Assembly: GCA_903917565.1 (NCBI GenBank)
Contig: CAIXBB010000001.1
Location: 310,001 to 374,000, forward strand
Length of the DNA stretch: 64,000 nt
Direction: 5' to 3'
From: an uncultured cyanobacterium
GTDB lineage: Bacteria > Cyanobacteriota > Cyanobacteriia > PCC-6307 > Cyanobiaceae
The translations under genes were made by a program, and so were the position numbers. Under the pieces are notes generated by a model, which saw only the letters and a list, made by a program, of their open reading frames with translations, did not search any database and was not told where the DNA came from. Below are positions 17,223 through 28,209 of this stretch, in pieces (the stretch's first letter is position 1; every line of letters starts with the position of its first letter).

Positions 17223-20069
17223 GTGCCCGATCCTTCCCCCCTGCAGGCCCGCGTGGGGCCACGCCTCGCCGCCGGCCTTGCCTTCGCCTTCGGGCTGCTG
17301 CTGGCCCTCTGGGCGGTGGCCCGACTGGGGATCGAATGGCTCTGGTTCACCCAGTTCGACTTCCAGGCCATCCTGCTGCGGCGCTGGATGCTGCAGATCA
17401 TGGCCTTCGGGTTGGTCTTCGGCCTGGGCTCGGTCATGCAGCTGGCCCAGCTGCAGCGCTGCTGGCGTCTGCGGGAACAGGTCGCCGAGGCATCGAGGCC
17501 AGGGGAGACGATGCTGCGGCTGGGTAACGGCGCCCTGGTGTTGGTGCTGATCGGCCTGGTGCTGCTGCTCGCGGGTGGCCTGAGCTATCTGATGGTGCAG
17601 GCCAGGGGACTGATCGCGAACCCCTTCAATGGCGACGTGATCACCGGCTTTTCGGTGCTCCGGGATCTGCCGCCCCTGCTGGTGGCGGGCCTGGCGGGCG
17701 GACTGCTGCTGCCGCTGCTGCTCTGGCCCCTCACCACCCTGCGAATCACCCTGGCGGCCGCCCTCGCGGGCTCGGCCACAGCGGTGGCGCGGGGTTGGAG
17801 CCTCTGGTTGCCGGCCCTGCTGGCCACCGCCTTCGGCGAAGGGGATCCCCTCACAGGCTTTGATCTGTCGTTCACGGTGCTACGCCTGCCGGCCCTGCGT
17901 CTGCTGCTGAGCGTGCTGCTCGCCCAGGGGCTGGTAGGTCTGGCGGCGTGCCTGCTGCTCACCATCGGCAAGGCCCGCAACCTGTCGGATCTGCAGTTCG
18001 GTGGCCTCAGCAAAGCCCAGAAGCGGGTGCTGCAGCCCCAGGTGGCTGCCCTGGCCGTGGTGCTGGCCATCAGCAATGCCCTGGCACCCTTCGATCTGAT
18101 GGTGCAGGGGAGTGGCGTGGCTTCGGGGGCGGGCTACGTGGATCTGCACGTGCGGCTGCCGCTGCGGCTGCTGTTCGCCGTGCTGCTGCTGCTCACGGCC
18201 TTTGCCCTGCTGGTGCCCCTGCCCCGGGGCTGGCTGCGGCGCGGCGCCCTGCTTCCCCTGGCCGGCACCGCCCTGCTGGTGCCTATCAGTGAGTGGATCC
18301 TCGCGCCGCTGGCCCAGCGGTTCTGGGTACAGCCGAGGGAGCTGGCGGTGGAATCCCCCTATCTGGAGCGCAGCATCAACGGCACCCGCCGTGCGTTCGG
18401 CCTGGAACATGTGCGCACCGAGCGGCTCGAACCTCGCCAGAGGATCACCTCTGCGGATCTGGCCAAGGCCCCCGGCACCCTCGACAACATCCGCCTCTGG
18501 GACAGCCAGCCCCTGCTGGCCGCCAACCGCCAGCTGCAGCAGCTGCGGCTGTACTACACCTTTCCTTCGGCGGCGGTGGATCGTTACCCGCTCCAGGGCA
18601 AGCAGGCACGCGATGGCTCCCAGCAGGTGCTGATCTCGGCCAGGGAGCTCGACAGCAACGCGCTTCCGCCCGGCTCTCGCACCTGGCTGAACCGCCATCT
18701 GGTGTTCACCAACGGCCACGGCTTCACCGTCTCACCGGTGAACGCCTTCGGCTCCGACGGCCTGCCCCTGTTCTTCGTGAAGGACCTCGGCAGCAGCGGC
18801 CGCGTGCAGGGCCTCCCCGAACTGGGCGTCACCGACAAGGCCGCCCGGGCGGCCCTGCCGGTGGGCAGCCCCAGCCTCTACTTCGCCTCAGGCCCTTCCC
18901 CCTACGCGATCGCCCCCACCAAGGTGAAGGAGTTCGCCTACCCGGAAGGGGAGCTGAACGTCTACACCCACTACACCGGGACCCGTGGCATTTCCCTGGC
19001 CCACCCCCTGAACCGGCTGGGCGCCGCGATCTACCTGCAGGAAGCGCGGCTGCTGTTCACCGGCTCCTTCACCGACCGATCGCTGCTGCTCCTGCGGCGG
19101 CAGGTGAACCAACGTCTGGCGGCCCTGGCGCCGTTCCTGCGCTTTGAAAGCCAGCCCTACCTGGTGACGGCCCGGGTGGCCGGCAGCAAGGGCTATCGGC
19201 CGGAGCAACACCAGTACTGGCTCCTGGACGGCTTCACCACCAGCCGCTCCTATCCCTACAGCGATCCCAATCCCCAGGGTCTGCGCTACTTCCGCAACCC
19301 GGTGAAGGCGGTGGTGGATGCCCATGACGGCCGGCTCTGGTTTTACGTGAGCGACGCCAAAGATCCCGTGCTGCGCACCTGGATCCGCGCCTTCCCCGAG
19401 CTGTTCCGGCCGCTCTCGGCCATGCCGAGGACCCTGCTCGCCCACATCCGGGTGCCCAAGAGCCAGTTCGATATCCAGGCGGAGCGGCTGCTCCGTTACC
19501 ACGTCACCGACGTGCGCACCTTCTACAACGGCGACGATGTCTGGTCGGTGCCCACCGAGATCTACGGCGAGAGCAGCGTGCCGGTGTCGCCATACCACCT
19601 CACCCTGCAGCTGCCCGGCCAGGAACGCTCCGAGTTCGTGCTGCTGCTGCCCTTCACCCCCCTGCGGCGCTCCAACCTGGTGGGCTGGCTGGCGGCCCGC
19701 AACGATCCCCCCAATTACGGGGAGCTGCTGCTGGTGCGCTTCCCCCAGCAACGGCTGCTGCTCGGCCCCCAGCAGATCACCGCCCTGATCGATCAGGACC
19801 CGACGATCAGCTTCCAGTTCGGCCTCTGGAACCGGCTCGGCTCGAGGCTTTTCCGGGGCAACCTGCTGGTGTTGCCGGTGGGCGAGGGATTGCTCTATGT
19901 GGAGCCGATCTACCTGCAGTCAAAGAGCAACGACCTGCCCACCCTGGTGCGGGTGGTGGTCACCGATGGACGGCGCTTCGTGATGGAGCGCAGCCTGCGC
20001 CGTGCGCTCGAACGGCTGGTGGAGGAAGAGTCCCCGGGAAAGGGGGCGCCGCCGCTGCCCTTGCCTTGA
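17223..20069 (+). CDS. UPF0182 large membrane protein
   Basis: About 948 residues. Seven or so hydrophobic segments fill the first 370 residues, followed by a large soluble, probably extracytoplasmic part of about 560 residues with FWVQPRELAVESPYLERSI, DNIRLWDSQPL and FKSQ-type strands typical of UPF0182 proteins. The function of the family is unknown. The GTG at 17223 begins VPDPSPLQARVG right before the first helix; an ATG at 17163 would add 20 residues of doubtful sequence. The gene is divergent from thrC. Confidence 0.85.
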   Translation: MPDPSPLQARVGPRLAAGLAFAFGLLLALWAVARLGIEWLWFTQFDFQAILLRRWMLQIMAFGLVFGLGSVMQLAQLQRCWRLREQVAEASRPGETMLRLGNGALVLVLIGLVLLLAGGLSYLMVQARGLIANPFNGDVITGFSVLRDLPPLLVAGLAGGLLLPLLLWPLTTLRITLAAALAGSATAVARGWSLWLPALLATAFGEGDPLTGFDLSFTVLRLPALRLLLSVLLAQGLVGLAACLLLTIGKARNLSDLQFGGLSKAQKRVLQPQVAALAVVLAISNALAPFDLMVQGSGVASGAGYVDLHVRLPLRLLFAVLLLLTAFALLVPLPRGWLRRGALLPLAGTALLVPISEWILAPLAQRFWVQPRELAVESPYLERSINGTRRAFGLEHVRTERLEPRQRITSADLAKAPGTLDNIRLWDSQPLLAANRQLQQLRLYYTFPSAAVDRYPLQGKQARDGSQQVLISARELDSNALPPGSRTWLNRHLVFTNGHGFTVSPVNAFGSDGLPLFFVKDLGSSGRVQGLPELGVTDKAARAALPVGSPSLYFASGPSPYAIAPTKVKEFAYPEGELNVYTHYTGTRGISLAHPLNRLGAAIYLQEARLLFTGSFTDRSLLLLRRQVNQRLAALAPFLRFESQPYLVTARVAGSKGYRPEQHQYWLLDGFTTSRSYPYSDPNPQGLRYFRNPVKAVVDAHDGRLWFYVSDAKDPVLRTWIRAFPELFRPLSAMPRTLLAHIRVPKSQFDIQAERLLRYHVTDVRTFYNGDDVWSVPTEIYGESSVPVSPYHLTLQLPGQERSEFVLLLPFTPLRRSNLVGWLAARNDPPNYGELLLVRFPQQRLLLGPQQITALIDQDPTISFQFGLWNRLGSRLFRGNLLVLPVGEGLLYVEPIYLQSKSNDLPTLVRVVVTDGRRFVMERSLRRALERLVEEESPGKGAPPLPLP

Positions 20070-20085
20070 GGGAACGCCAAAATAA

Positions 20086-20102
20086 GGGGGCCCGAGGCCC
20101 CC
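20086..20102 (-). terminator. Rho-independent-type terminator of fba
   Basis: A perfect 7-base-pair stem, GGGGGCC / GGCCCCC with a 3-base loop, lies between the convergent UPF0182 and fba stops. On the minus strand it is followed by TTATTTTGG, a T-rich tract, so it best fits termination of fba transcripts; on the plus strand no T tract follows. Confidence 0.65.
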
Positions 20103-20126
20103 GAGGCAAGGTTGGCGGGACGCTGA

Positions 20127-21200
20127 TCAGGCGGCCACGGCGGTCTTGGGATCCAGGGCACCCTTGGCATAGAGGGCCGCGTAGTAGTTGATGTCGCGCT
20201 GCTTGATCTTGCTGGCGTTGCCGGCACACCAGAACTGCTGATAGCGATCCAGGCACACCTTCTTCATGTAGGCCCGGGCCGGCTTGTTGAAGTGGCGGGG
20301 ATCGAAGTTGGCGGGATCCTTGGCGGCGGCTTCACGCACGGCGGCGGTGAAGGCGAGGCGGTTGTCGGTGTCGATGTTGATCTTGCGCACGCCGTTGCGG
20401 ATGCCTTCCTGGATCTCCTCGACGGGAACGCCGTACGTCTCGGGGATGGCACCACCGTACTTGTTGATCATGTCCAGCCATTCCTGGGGAACGGAGCTGG
20501 AGCCGTGCATCACCAGGTGGGTGTTGGGGATGGCTTTGTGGATCTCGGCGATCCGGGAAATGGCCAGCACCTCACCGGTGGGCTTGCGGGTGAACTTGTA
20601 GGCGCCGTGGCTGGTGCCGATGGCGATGGCCAGGGCATCGACCTTGGTCTTGGCGACAAAGTCTGCCGCCTCGGCGGGATCGGTGAGCAGCTGCGAGTGG
20701 TCGAGGGCACCTTCGAAGCCGTGGCCGTCTTCAGCTTCACCCTTGCCGGTTTCGAGCGACCCCAGGCAGCCCAGCTCCCCTTCCACGCTCACGCCGATGG
20801 CGTGGGCCACATCCACAACTTCCTTTGTGACCGCCACGTTGTACTCGTAGCTGGCGGGGGTCTTAGCGTCGGCCTCCAGGGAGCCATCCATCATCACCGA
20901 GGTGAAACCGTTGGCGGCGGCGCCATAGCAGGTGGCGGGGCTGTTGCCGTGGTCCTGGTGCATCACCACCGGGATGTCGGGATAGGTTTCCACCGCAGCC
21001 AGGATCAGGTGACGCAGGAAGCTTTCTCCGGCGTACTGGCGGGCGCCCCGGGAGGCCTGCAGGATCACCGGGCTGTCGGTTTCGTAGGCAGCCTCCATGA
21101 TCGACTGCACCTGCTCCAGGTTGTTGACGTTGAAGGCAGGGATGCCGTAGCCGTTTTCTGCGGCGTGATCGAGCAGCAGCCGAAGCGGTACGAGCGCCAT
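20127..21200 (-). CDS. fba: Class II fructose-bisphosphate aldolase (Calvin-cycle subtype)
   Basis: 357 residues. Zinc ligands appear in [13 protein letters not shown] (His pair), [13 protein letters not shown] (Glu) and ISTSHGAYK-like [10 protein letters not shown] plus [10 protein letters not shown] (His). The insertion-bearing, roughly 350-residue form matches the CbbA type that cleaves or forms both fructose-1,6- and sedoheptulose-1,7-bisphosphate in the Calvin cycle. It stands as a single gene with its own terminator, and with a 90-base upstream region holding an inverted repeat. The assignment is secure; dual substrate use is inferred. Confidence 0.96.
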   Translation of the reverse strand: MALVPLRLLLDHAAENGYGIPAFNVNNLEQVQSIMEAAYETDSPVILQASRGARQYAGESFLRHLILAAVETYPDIPVVMHQDHGNSPATCYGAAANGFTSVMMDGSLEADAKTPASYEYNVAVTKEVVDVAHAIGVSVEGELGCLGSLETGKGEAEDGHGFEGALDHSQLLTDPAEAADFVAKTKVDALAIAIGTSHGAYKFTRKPTGEVLAISRIAEIHKAIPNTHLVMHGSSSVPQEWLDMINKYGGAIPETYGVPVEEIQEGIRNGVRKINIDTDNRLAFTAAVREAAAKDPANFDPRHFNKPARAYMKKVCLDRYQQFWCAGNASKIKQRDINYYAALYAKGALDPKTAVAA

Positions 21201-21227
21201 GGGAAATCTCGCGGTTTTTGGGTGGGT

Positions 21228-21245
21228 ACGGTTGGGGAGAACCGT
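21228..21245 (-). promoter_or_regulatory. Inverted repeat in the fba leader
   Basis: ACGGTT and AACCGT, a perfect 6-base inverted repeat with a 6-base spacer (GGGGAG), lies 28 to 45 bases upstream of the fba ATG. It could be an operator or a leader hairpin. No T tract follows, so it is not a terminator. Confidence 0.35.
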
Positions 21246-21293
21246 TGTCGAGGGACGGCTGGCGGGGTCGTCCCGCCGGGTCTGCCGGGGAGT

Positions 21294-22388
21294 CTAGGGG
21301 ATGCCCGAGGAGAGCCCTGTTCCCTGGCGGGCCCAGTCGCAGCAGCGCTGGCTGGTCACCGCCTCCGCCAGACCCGGCACCATCGGCCGGCGCTCCCGCA
21401 CCGCCTGCGACCACCAGCTCAGCAGCCGCCGCACCGGTGCGATGCGACCGTCCTCCCAGGTGCGGCCGTAGGCCAGGGCCGGGTCGGCCGGCAGGGGCCG
21501 CAGTGCCTCGCCGGGCCGGGCCATCCACAGCTGCATGCCGTGCACATAATCGGCCTGGTTGCTGGAGCCCAGCACCAGGGTGGCCTCACTGCCGTAGAGC
21601 TCGATCCAGAAGCCCCGCCCCGCCCTGGCCACCGAGGAGAGAGTCAGCTGGGCGGGGACGGCCCGACCCCGGACGTCTTCGAGATCGAGCTGGATCAGGG
21701 CGCTGTCCTCGGCGTCCACCAGTCCCATGGCGCCGGACCCGGCGATGGGCCGCTCGCCGATGGCGGTGCTCAGCCGGGCGGTCAGGCTGCGGCTGGGGCC
21801 GATCAGCCAGTGCAGGGTGTCGAAGGCGTGGGTGCCGAGGGCACCGAGGACACCGCCCCCTGCGGCCGCCTGGGAGTACCAGGTATGGGGGCGGCGGGGA
21901 TCGGCGCGGCTGGACATCAGCCAGTCGAACTTCACCAGCCAGGGATCCCCCAGCACCCCCTGGCCGACCAGGGCCGCCAGCTGCTGGAGGTGGGGCACGG
22001 CCCGGTACTCGAAGTCCACCGCCACCCCCAGGTCCCGTTCGATGGCAAGGCGTTGCAGCGCCTCCACCTGGTCGGCGTTGAGGGCCACCGGCTTCTCCAG
22101 CAACAGGTGCTTGCCGGCCTCCAGGGCCGCCCTGGCCAGGGCGAAGCGGGGCTCGGGGGGGGTGGCGATCACCACCGCCTCCACGCCCGCATCGTCCAGG
22201 AGGGCGGCGAAATCGTGGTGGGCAGGCAAGTCCGCCGCCAGGCCCGCGGCGGTGGCCCGTTCGGCGCGGGGATGCCAGAGCGCCACCGGTTCGGTGCCCG
22301 GGCAGTCGCGCAGGGCCGGCAGGATCACCTTCTCACCGAAGCCGAGGCCGGCGACGGCGACCCGCAGGGGAGCATCAGGCCGTCGCAT
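21294..22388 (-). CDS. Gfo/Idh/MocA-family NAD(P)-dependent oxidoreductase
   Basis: 364 residues from the ATG at 22388. The N-terminal Rossmann fold is VAVAGLGFGEKVILPAL; the signature EKPVALNADQ (Lys-Pro of the catalytic site) lies around residue 95, and the C-terminal half has the usual sheet with AGGGVLGALGTHAFDTLHWL. The substrate, often a sugar or inositol derivative, cannot be told from sequence. It overlaps the next upstream gene by 14 bases and belongs to a tight cluster with accD. Confidence 0.88.
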   Translation of the reverse strand: MRRPDAPLRVAVAGLGFGEKVILPALRDCPGTEPVALWHPRAERATAAGLAADLPAHHDFAALLDDAGVEAVVIATPPEPRFALARAALEAGKHLLLEKPVALNADQVEALQRLAIERDLGVAVDFEYRAVPHLQQLAALVGQGVLGDPWLVKFDWLMSSRADPRRPHTWYSQAAAGGGVLGALGTHAFDTLHWLIGPSRSLTARLSTAIGERPIAGSGAMGLVDAEDSALIQLDLEDVRGRAVPAQLTLSSVARAGRGFWIELYGSEATLVLGSSNQADYVHGMQLWMARPGEALRPLPADPALAYGRTWEDGRIAPVRRLLSWWSQAVRERRPMVPGLAEAVTSQRCCDWARQGTGLSSGIP

Positions 22389-22839
22389 CGCGCTCCTGGG
22401 GGAGGCGGGCGGCCGCGCAGGCGGCGTGCAGCACCCGGATCGTGAGGTTGTCACCGGCGGCGGCCTGCCAGTTGGCACCCCAGCGGGGCAGGCCGTTGAC
22501 GGCCGTGTCCCGGTAGATCTCCTCGTCGCAGTCGAGCTGCATCACGTACAGCTGGCCGACGGGCGGGCGATCCTCTTCAGCTGCACCGGCGGGAGTGGCG
22601 GGCTGGAAGCGGCTGAGCACCGAAAGGCGACCCTGCCGATCGAAGCGAAGGCTGCCGGAGTCCCACCACTGGCGACCCTCAGGGCTGGCCCGCACTTCCT
22701 GCCAGTCAACCGGGCCGGCCCAGGCGGCGGAGGCAGCGGACAGCCAGAGGCCGAGCACCAGCAGCGTGGCGAGCAGCAGGCTCGCGCCCGCCAGGGCAGG
22801 GCGCCCCGTGAAGCGGCTGGCCCCCATGGCGCCACTCAT
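22375..22839 (-). CDS. Exported or membrane-anchored small protein, unknown
   Basis: 154 residues. One long hydrophobic segment near the N-terminus (about residues 16-42) ends with SAASAAWA, a plausible signal-peptidase site. The mature part opens with [23 protein letters not shown] and has the pattern W-x-E-V...G-S-L...V-L-S-R-F seen in surface-adhesin-E-like small exported proteins, with two Cys near the end (LDCDEE and HAACAAARL). I do not assign a function. It starts within the last 4 bases of accD (ATGA overlap 22836-22839). Confidence 0.7.
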   Translation of the reverse strand: MSGAMGASRFTGRPALAGASLLLATLLVLGLWLSAASAAWAGPVDWQEVRASPEGRQWWDSGSLRFDRQGRLSVLSRFQPATPAGAAEEDRPPVGQLYVMQLDCDEEIYRDTAVNGLPRWGANWQAAAGDNLTIRVLHAACAAARLPQERDATA

Positions 22840-23726
22840 GGCGCCAAGGAAAGGACCGGGCGCACGCTGCCGTGCAGGCGCAGCAGGGTGGCCAGGGTGC
22901 CGCGCAGCTCGGGGCGGGGCACGATCGTGTCCACGAAGCCGTGGTCCTGGAGGTACTCGGCGGTCTGGAAGCCGTCAGGCAGCTTTTCGCCCAGGGTCTG
23001 CTCGATCACCCGTCGGCCGGCGAAGGCGATCATTGCTTTGGGCTCGGCCAGGATCAGATCGCCCAGCATGGCGAAGCTGGCGGTGACCCCACCCGTGGTG
23101 GGGTGGGTGAGCAGGGGCAGGTAGAGCAGCTCGGCGCTGCGGTGGCGCTGCAGGGCGCCGGACACCTTGGCCATCTGCATCAGGCTCAGCATCCCCTCCT
23201 GCATGCGAGCGCCGCCGGAGGCGCAGACGATCACCAGCGGGTAGCGGCGGGCGGTGGCCAGTTCCACCAGCCGGGTGAGCTTCTCGCCCACCACCGAGCC
23301 CATCGAGCCGCCCATGAAACGGAAATCCATCACCCCCAGCGCCAGGGGCATGCCCTCCAGGCGGCACAGGCCGGTGACCACCGCGTCACGCAGGCCCGTG
23401 GCCCGCTGGGAGTCCCGCAGCCGATCGGAGTAGCTTCGGCGGTCCTTGAACGCCAGTGGATCGGTGGGGGCCAGATCGGCATCGATGGGTTCGAAGCTTC
23501 CCTCATCGGCGATCAGGCGGATGCGCTCGCTGCTGTCGATGCGGTGATGGTGGCCGCAGCCCTTGCACACGCTGGCGTTGGCGATCAGATCCTTGCGGTA
23601 GACCACCAGGCCGCATTCGGCGCACTTGCTCCAGAGGCCATCTCCCTCGTCGGCTTCAGGTCCCTTGCTGGCCCGTACAGCCGGGGCGTTTTTGCGGCGA
23701 TCGGCGAACCAGTCGAACAGTGACAT
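22836..23726 (-). CDS. accD: Acetyl-CoA carboxylase carboxyltransferase subunit beta
   Basis: 296 residues. The N-terminal zinc ribbon is intact, with CAEC at about 35-38 and CKGC at about 54-57. The crotonase-like carboxyltransferase core follows, with [16 protein letters not shown] and [19 protein letters not shown]. With AccA it transfers CO2 from carboxybiotin to acetyl-CoA in fatty acid synthesis. Length and residues are normal. Confidence 0.96.
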   Translation of the reverse strand: MSLFDWFADRRKNAPAVRASKGPEADEGDGLWSKCAECGLVVYRKDLIANASVCKGCGHHHRIDSSERIRLIADEGSFEPIDADLAPTDPLAFKDRRSYSDRLRDSQRATGLRDAVVTGLCRLEGMPLALGVMDFRFMGGSMGSVVGEKLTRLVELATARRYPLVIVCASGGARMQEGMLSLMQMAKVSGALQRHRSAELLYLPLLTHPTTGGVTASFAMLGDLILAEPKAMIAFAGRRVIEQTLGEKLPDGFQTAEYLQDHGFVDTIVPRPELRGTLATLLRLHGSVRPVLSLAP

Positions 23727-23762
23727 GGGGCGACGGAAGCAAGGGTGAAGGCAGACCAGTCA

Positions 23763-24614
23763 TTAAAGACCCAGGCCCCACAGCTTCAGCCAGGGCCCAT
23801 GGCCACCGATCCAGACCGCCAGGGCACCGGCGGCAAGAAAGGGCCCGAAGGGGAAGGGCTGCTGGCGGCCGAGCCGGCCGGTGAGGCGGGCCAGACCGCC
23901 GATCAGGGCGCCACCAAGGACGGAGAGGCTGACGGCCAGGGCAAGGCCCAGCGGTCCGAGCCAGGCCCCCATCAGAGCGGCCAGTTTGGCGTCCCCCAGC
24001 CCCAGGGCCGGCCGGCCCATCGCCCTCTCGGCCAGGGCGCTGAGGGCCTCGAAGCCCAGCAGACCGGTGGCCACGGCCAGCAGATGGGAGAACAGCAGGG
24101 TGCGACCGACCACGGCTCCCTGCTGGAAACCAACGGCGGCGGTGACCGCCAGGCCGAGCAGCACCCCCCAGCGGCAGAGGGGTTCCGGCAGCCACAGGCT
24201 GTCCAGGTCGATCAGGGCCAGGGGCAGCAGCCAGCTGGCCAACAGCCAGCCGGCCGCCAGCAGCAGCCAGGGACTCGGATCGGGGCCCATCGCTGCGGGA
24301 CGGGCGAAGAGCATCGCCACCCAGAGACCGGCGGTAAGCAGCTCCACCAGGGGGTAGCGGACGGCGATGGGGGCCTGGCAGTGGCGGCAGCGGCCGCGCA
24401 GCAGCAGCCAGCTGAGCAACGGCACGTTCTCGAACCAGGCCAGGGAGGTGCCGCAGCGGGGGCAATGGCTGCCGGGAAACAGCAGCGACTCCGACCGCGG
24501 CAGCCGCCACACCACCACGTTCAGGAAGCTGCCGATGCAGGCGCCGGCCAGGGCCACCAGGGAAGCCAGCAGGGTCAGCGGCAGAGCCGACGGCAGGAGG
24601 GGGGCGGGGGTCAT
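23763..24614 (-). CDS. pilD: Prepilin peptidase / N-methyltransferase PilD
   Basis: 283 residues, integral membrane. The N-terminal methyltransferase part has two Cys pairs (CPRC and CRHC, about 35-75) bound to zinc. The aspartyl protease motifs are ALIDLDSLWLPE and GLGDAKLAALMG. PilD trims and methylates type IV prepilins. It overlaps the preceding small gene by 4 bases. A decayed pilin-like gene at 39.7-40.1 kb would have been a substrate. Confidence 0.93.
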   Translation of the reverse strand: MTPAPLLPSALPLTLLASLVALAGACIGSFLNVVVWRLPRSESLLFPGSHCPRCGTSLAWFENVPLLSWLLLRGRCRHCQAPIAVRYPLVELLTAGLWVAMLFARPAAMGPDPSPWLLLAAGWLLASWLLPLALIDLDSLWLPEPLCRWGVLLGLAVTAAVGFQQGAVVGRTLLFSHLLAVATGLLGFEALSALAERAMGRPALGLGDAKLAALMGAWLGPLGLALAVSLSVLGGALIGGLARLTGRLGRQQPFPFGPFLAAGALAVWIGGHGPWLKLWGLGL

Positions 24615-24973
24615 GGCAGCGGGCGACTGGCTCCCCCCCGGGCGCTGCGGCTCCGGGCCGAGCGGGGACGCAGCAGGTCCATCGGCACGAACTGCTCGTC
24701 CGGCAGCAGGATCGGGGCCTCAAACACCACCCGCCCCTGGGGGCCGGCGCCGAGAAGCACCACCCCCAGCGGCTCGGGGGCCGTTGGGCAGGACTCCAGG
24801 AATCGGAAATAGATCCGGCGCGCGTGGCGCAGAAGCTCGGCGCTGTTGATGCGATCGAGGCGCAGGGATCCCTGGGACGGGGACGCCGAGGACTCAGCGC
24901 CACGGATCTGGAAGGAGGGACTGCCGGATCGGGACGGGCTGATGGTGGGGGGCTGGGCGGTGATGGGATTCAC
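24611..24973 (-). CDS. Small soluble protein, unknown
   Basis: 120 residues. The first 40 are Ser/Pro-rich and look disordered; then INSAELLRHARRIYFRFLESCP and LGVVLLGAGPQGRVVFEAPILLPDEQ suggest a short folded core, followed by an Arg/Ser-rich tail. No known motif is visible. It is kept as a gene because of its 4-base overlap with pilD and its codon use, which is like its neighbours. Confidence 0.55.
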   Translation of the reverse strand: MNPITAQPPTISPSRSGSPSFQIRGAESSASPSQGSLRLDRINSAELLRHARRIYFRFLESCPTAPEPLGVVLLGAGPQGRVVFEAPILLPDEQFVPMDLLRPRSARSRSARGGASRPLP

Positions 24974-25025
24974 CGATTCCTTTCGGGCGATCTTAGGGCC
25001 GAAAGGAAGATCAAGAGGCTGATCT

Positions 25026-25928
25026 TCAGCTGAGTTTCTTCTGCTCCTCGATCATCTTGTGGATGATCGGAGTGAGGATGATCTCCATGGCGAAGCCCAT
25101 CTTGCCGCCGTTCACGACGATGCTGGTGGGGCTGGACATGAAGGAGTCGTTGATCATGCGCAGCAGGTAGGAGAAGTCGATGCCCCATTTCTCACGGGCA
25201 CCCTTGCGGAAGTGAATGATGACGAAGCTCTCGTCAGGGGTGGGGATGTTGCGGCAGATGAACGGGTTGGAGGTGTCCACCGTGGGCACCCGCTGGAAGT
25301 TGATGTCGGTGCGGCTGAACTGGGGGCAGATGTGGTTGATGTAGTCGGGCATGCGGCGCAGGATCGTGTTGACGATCGCTTCGGCCGAGTAGCCGCGCTC
25401 GGCGTTGTCGCGGGAGATCTTCTGGATCCACTCCAGGTTGGCGATCGGCACCACACCGATCAGCAGATCCACCATCGCGGCCACGTCATAGCCGTCACCC
25501 ACCACTCCGCCATGGAGGCCCTCATAAAATAGAAGTTGCGTGTCGGAAGGGATGGGTTCCCAGGGGGTGAACTGGCCCGGCTCCAGGCTGGTGCCCAGGC
25601 GGGCGTTGTGCTCGGCCGCCTCCTCCACCGAGTGGAGGTAGTAGCGGCGTTCGCCGCTGCCGGTTTCGCTGTAGGTGCGGAACAGCTGCTCGAGCTTGTC
25701 GAAGATGTTGGCCTCGGGGCCGAAGTGGGAGAAGTTCTCACCGCGGGACTGGGCCTCGGCCATGGCCTTCCTCATCGGGCCACGCTCGAAGCGGTGGAAG
25801 CTGTCGCCTTCCACCACCGCGGGGATGATGCCCTCACGAGAGAAGATGTGCTCGAAGGCCCGTTTGACGGTGCTGGTTCCCGCTCCCGAGGAACCGGTGA
25901 CTGCCACGACCGGGTGACGCTTCGACAT
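25026..25928 (-). CDS. prk: Phosphoribulokinase, class I (proteobacterial) type
   Basis: 300 residues from the ATG at 25928. It phosphorylates ribulose-5-phosphate to the Rubisco substrate. The P-loop GSSGAGTS (12-19), VVEGDSFHRFER, FYEGLHGG and the C-terminal HFRKGAREKWGIDFSYL are typical of the octameric proteobacterial (class I) enzyme. The redox-active Cys pair of the cyanobacterial/plant class II enzyme is absent: there is no Cys before the NHICPQFSR segment. CP12/thioredoxin control is therefore not expected through those residues. It lies 80 bases downstream of leuB on the same strand. Confidence 0.94.
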   Translation of the reverse strand: MSKRHPVVAVTGSSGAGTSTVKRAFEHIFSREGIIPAVVEGDSFHRFERGPMRKAMAEAQSRGENFSHFGPEANIFDKLEQLFRTYSETGSGERRYYLHSVEEAAEHNARLGTSLEPGQFTPWEPIPSDTQLLFYEGLHGGVVGDGYDVAAMVDLLIGVVPIANLEWIQKISRDNAERGYSAEAIVNTILRRMPDYINHICPQFSRTDINFQRVPTVDTSNPFICRNIPTPDESFVIIHFRKGAREKWGIDFSYLLRMINDSFMSSPTSIVVNGGKMGFAMEIILTPIIHKMIEEQKKLS

Positions 25929-26008
25929 CGACGCAGGGGGATTCAGAGGGTGTGAGTTTGGCAGGTCGCCGGTCCGCACCCCCCGCAGGCGTTACCTGAC
26001 GGAGGACT

Positions 26009-27091
<1,083 letters not shown>

Positions 27092-27120
27092 CGCGAAGGG
27101 GGGCCGCTCAGCAGGCGAGG

Positions 27121-28149
27121 CTACTTCTGCAGCTGACGCAGGGTGCGGGCCATCTCGGGCAGCTTGTTGAAGACGGCGGAGCAGCGCAGCCAGAGGCGGT
27201 TGGGGATGGCGGGGTAACCACTGACCACCTCACCGGCTGCGATCTCGCCGTGGATGCCGGACTTGGAGGAGGCGATGGCCCGATCGCCGATCACGGCCCG
27301 GTTGGCCACCCCCACCTGGCCGGCCAGGATCACGCCGTTGCCGAGGACGGCACCGCCGGCGATGCCCACCTGGGCGGCCAGGGCACAGCCCTTGCCCGTC
27401 ACCACCCCATGGCCGACGTGGACCAGGTTGTCGATCTTGGTGCCGGCGCCGATGCGGGTCTCACCGACGCTGGGGCGATCGATGGTGGAGCCGCAGCCCA
27501 CCTCGACGCCGTCTTCGAGCACCACCCGGCCGGTCTGGGGCATCTTCACCCAGCCTGTGGTGGTGGGCACGAAGCCGAAGCCCTCGGCACCGATCACCGC
27601 CTGCGACTGCACCACGCAGCCGGCACCCAGGCGGCTGCCGGGGTGGAGCACCGCCTGGGCATGGATCTCGCAGCCCTCGCCGAGTTGAACGTCGTCGTAG
27701 AGGACGACACCGGGATGGAGCACGCAGCCGCGGGCCACGACACAACCGGGGCCGATGACGACATGGGCGCCCACATGCACCTCGGCGGCGACGCTGGCGC
27801 TGGGGTCGACCACGGCGCTGGGGTGGAGGCCCGGGGGTCTGGGGGTGGGCGGATGCAGGGCGGCGAGGGCCTCGGCAAAGCCGAGACGGGGATGGGCGAG
27901 CGCCACCCAGGCCAGCCCCCGCTCGCTGGCCAGCTGCTGGAGACCAGCATCGAGCGGCAGCAGCAGGGCGGCGGCACCGCTGGCAGAAAGGGCCGCCGCC
28001 AGGGCGTTGCCGGGCTCCAGGAAGGCCAGCTGGCCGGGGCCGGCGCGATCGAGCGCTTCGGCGCCCGAGATCTCCGGATCCCCTGCCAGGTGCCGGGGGC
28101 TGCCGTCCTGAACGGCGCCGATCCGGCTGAGCAGGCTGCTGAAGCGCAT
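27121..28149 (-). CDS. lpxD: UDP-3-O-acylglucosamine N-acyltransferase
   Basis: 342 residues. A 100-residue N-terminal domain is followed by a left-handed beta-helix of hexapeptide repeats ([28 protein letters not shown] and so on) and a C-terminal helical part. The catalytic His is in [11 protein letters not shown]. LpxD adds the second acyl chain to UDP-GlcN in lipid A synthesis. It starts just 60 bases from the divergent subtilase remnant. The family is secure. Confidence 0.95.
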   Translation of the reverse strand: MRFSSLLSRIGAVQDGSPRHLAGDPEISGAEALDRAGPGQLAFLEPGNALAAALSASGAAALLLPLDAGLQQLASERGLAWVALAHPRLGFAEALAALHPPTPRPPGLHPSAVVDPSASVAAEVHVGAHVVIGPGCVVARGCVLHPGVVLYDDVQLGEGCEIHAQAVLHPGSRLGAGCVVQSQAVIGAEGFGFVPTTTGWVKMPQTGRVVLEDGVEVGCGSTIDRPSVGETRIGAGTKIDNLVHVGHGVVTGKGCALAAQVGIAGGAVLGNGVILAGQVGVANRAVIGDRAIASSKSGIHGEIAAGEVVSGYPAIPNRLWLRCSAVFNKLPEMARTLRQLQK

Positions 28150-28209
28150 TCCCCAGGGGGCGGACGGCCCGGATCGTAGGCCCCACGTCCTTCGTCAGGC
28201 TCCAGAACG

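Noticed and set aside
20292-22445. 717-codon plus-strand frame opposite fba and the oxidoreductase
   Set aside because: Spans two convincing minus-strand genes and lacks motifs.
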